This document shows positions 38,845 to 39,902 of a stretch of 39,902 bases of DNA, piece by piece (positions within the stretch are counted from its first letter, which is position 1; the number at the start of each line of letters is the position of its first letter). This stretch comes from Burkholderiaceae bacterium (lineage in GTDB: Bacteria > Pseudomonadota > Gammaproteobacteria > Burkholderiales > Burkholderiaceae_C): positions 1 to 39,902 of the forward strand of contig JAMLIQ010000020.1 in the NCBI GenBank assembly GCA_023954095.1, written 5' to 3'. The notes under the pieces are model-generated. The model ran no database searches, was not told the origin of the DNA, and saw only the letters and a program-made list of their open reading frames with translations. Position numbers and translations under genes: made by a program.

Positions 38845-39510
38845 ATGTTTCAAAATACCCAGGCCGTGCTCTTTGATCTGGACGGTACGCTGATTGACAG
38901 TGCGCCGGATCTTGGCGCGGCTGTTGACAAAATGCGAACCGATCGGGGGTTGCCGTCTCTGCCACTGGAGTGCTATCGCCCCATGGCTGGCGCCGGTGCG
39001 CGTGGCATGTTGGGACAGGCCTTCGGTATGACACCGGAGCACCCTGATTTCATTGCCTATCGGGAGGAGTTTTTTGCCAACTACCAGAACTGCATGACTT
39101 GTCGTACGCAGGCGTTCGATGGTGTGCAAGAAATGGTGCTGCATCTTGTGCAGAGCGGACTGGCGTGGGGCGTGGTGACCAACAAATCAGCCCGGTTCAC
39201 CGAACCGCTGACCCATGCAATGCCCTTGTTTTCCAGTGCAGGTGCTATCGTCAGCGGTGATACGACGCCCCATGCCAAGCCCCACCCGGCGCCGCTGCTG
39301 GAGGCCGCCAGGCGGTTGCGTCTTGAACCCCAATATTGCGTCTACGTTGGCGATGATGAGCGCGACATCGTCGCTGGTCTGGCAGCAGGCATGGGCACAG
39401 TTGCCGCCACCTACGGATATCTGGGCAGCGCGTCGAGTGTCCGCCAGTGGGGAGCCCATGCGGAGATTAATTTTCCCCTTGATCTCTTGCAATTGCTGGA
39501 CCTGACCTAA
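38845..39510 (+). CDS. gph: Phosphoglycolate phosphatase (HAD family)
   Basis: 221 residues. HAD motif I is AVLFDLDGTLIDSAPDLG, with both catalytic Asp; motif II is the Thr in GVVTNKS; motif III is the Lys in HAKPHPAPLL; motif IV is YVGDDERDIVAG. The cap helical domain contains CYRPMAGAGARGML. ubiG-gph is a common pair in Betaproteobacteria. MupP-like activity on MurNAc-6-phosphate is an alternative within this group. The 3' end overlaps the likely ssrA promoter. Confidence 0.9.
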   Translation: MFQNTQAVLFDLDGTLIDSAPDLGAAVDKMRTDRGLPSLPLECYRPMAGAGARGMLGQAFGMTPEHPDFIAYREEFFANYQNCMTCRTQAFDGVQEMVLHLVQSGLAWGVVTNKSARFTEPLTHAMPLFSSAGAIVSGDTTPHAKPHPAPLLEAARRLRLEPQYCVYVGDDERDIVAGLAAGMGTVAATYGYLGSASSVRQWGAHAEINFPLDLLQLLDLT

Positions 39511-39513
39511 AAT
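39487..39513 (+). promoter_or_regulatory. Probable ssrA promoter inside the end of gph
   Basis: TAAAAT (39508-39513), which includes the gph TAA, lies ten bases before the tmRNA 5' end. TTGCAA (39487-39492) is a -35 candidate with a 15-bp spacer; TCTTGC at 39485 gives 17 bp. Confidence 0.5.
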
Positions 39514-39522
39514 AGCAACCGA

Positions 39523-39900
39523 GGGGCTGCCCTGGTTTCGACGTGGGTTCGGAGTCGGCGTGGTGCATGTCGAGCTTGAGTGGCGCTCGTAAATCTGCAT
39601 TCAAAAAACTAACTGCAAACGACGAACGTTTCGCACTCGCCGCCTAAAACCGGTGAGCCTTGCAACAGCACGCTGATGGGCTGGGCAAGGGGGCTGTAAA
39701 GCCTCCCGGCTGCAAGGTTATTTACGTCAGCTGGTTCCACGCCGGGTACCTTGGCATGGAACAAGATTTAAGGGTACTGGCGTTCGGTATAGCGTGCGGC
39801 TGCGCGATATCGGAAGCGAGATACAAAACAGACCGCTAAGCATGTAGATCTGCCCGATGAAGGCTTGCGGACGCGGGTTCAATTCCCGCCAGCTCCACCA
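39523..39900 (+). ncRNA. ssrA: tmRNA (SsrA)
   Basis: 378-nt transfer-messenger RNA that rescues stalled ribosomes and tags the nascent chain for proteolysis. The 5' end GGGGCTG (39523-39529) pairs with CAGCTCC before the encoded ACCA (39890-39900). The T-arm CGGGTTCAATTCCCG is near the 3' end. The tag frame starts at GCA 39615 and encodes ANDERFALAA then TAA (39647). This is a one-piece tmRNA with pseudoknot-rich middle sequence. Confidence 0.97.
39615..39647 (+). other. tmRNA proteolysis tag reading frame
   Basis: Codons GCA AAC GAC GAA CGT TTC GCA CTC GCC GCC TAA give the tag ANDERFALAA; the C-terminal ALAA/LAA is the ClpXP recognition end. The tag is of the betaproteobacterial kind. Confidence 0.95.
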
Positions 39901-39902
39901 TT

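Noticed and set aside
1-39902. CRISPR arrays, insertion sequences, prophage or toxin-antitoxin genes
   Set aside because: No regularly spaced direct repeats, transposase, integrase or paired small toxin/antitoxin frames were seen.

Overview
The window is a piece of a high-GC betaproteobacterial chromosome, most likely family Comamonadaceae (Acidovorax/Comamonas-like). Pointers are the tmRNA tag ANDERFALAA, the fused aroA-cmk gene, the order gyrA-serC-pheA-tyrA-aroA/cmk-rpsA-ihfB-lapA-lapB, an OmpA with the WKNGTNEL repeat seen in Burkholderiales, and no plasmid or phage genes. This placement is from memory of gene families; no search was run.

Layout. 1-3512 (minus): a hydrolase, prfB with its programmed frameshift, a low-GC methyltransferase with a nine-base homopolymer, and the start of pepN. 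The last three are joined by 4-bp ATGA overlaps. 3649-8316 (plus): a Tas-like aldo-keto reductase, ybaK, plsY, then a TPR/beta-barrel outer-membrane protein and a FecR-domain periplasmic protein. 8347-11043: a LOG-family enzyme, a cytochrome P450 with a hairpin-rich leader, and crcB. 11074-18345: a TRAP transporter (dctMQP, minus) divergent from a MarR-like regulator and a 1227-residue 5-oxoprolinase/hydantoinase fusion. These probably form one uptake-and-hydrolysis locus for a pyroglutamate- or hydantoin-like compound. 18623-24785 (minus): a complete group-2 Mrp/Pha cation/proton antiporter operon, mrpAB-C-D-E-F-G, with every junction overlapping.

24972-37176 (minus): a small ComEA-like helix-hairpin-helix protein, lapB, lapA, ihfB, rpsA, aroA-cmk, tyrA, pheA, serC and gyrA. 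The shikimate, phenylalanine, tyrosine and serine genes are packed together, with ribosomal protein S1 and LPS-assembly regulators downstream. 37404-39900 (plus): ompA with a terminator, ubiG, gph, and the tmRNA gene ssrA, which ends with an encoded CCA at 39900.

The most unusual structure is not a gene. A family of imperfect palindromes of about 50-70 bp, with core CGCTT...AAGCG and an outer AGCTAT arm, recurs seven times. Six copies are intergenic, and three of these fill the whole gap between two co-directional genes, with the AAGCGCT arm 31-32 bases before the next start codon (ybaK, oxoprolinase, serC). The seventh resembles a stretch of the aroA coding sequence. Other leads are the possibly phase-variable methyltransferase translationally coupled to pepN, structured leaders before the P450, mrpA, rpsA and ompA genes, and an ihfB start codon just after the rpsA terminator.
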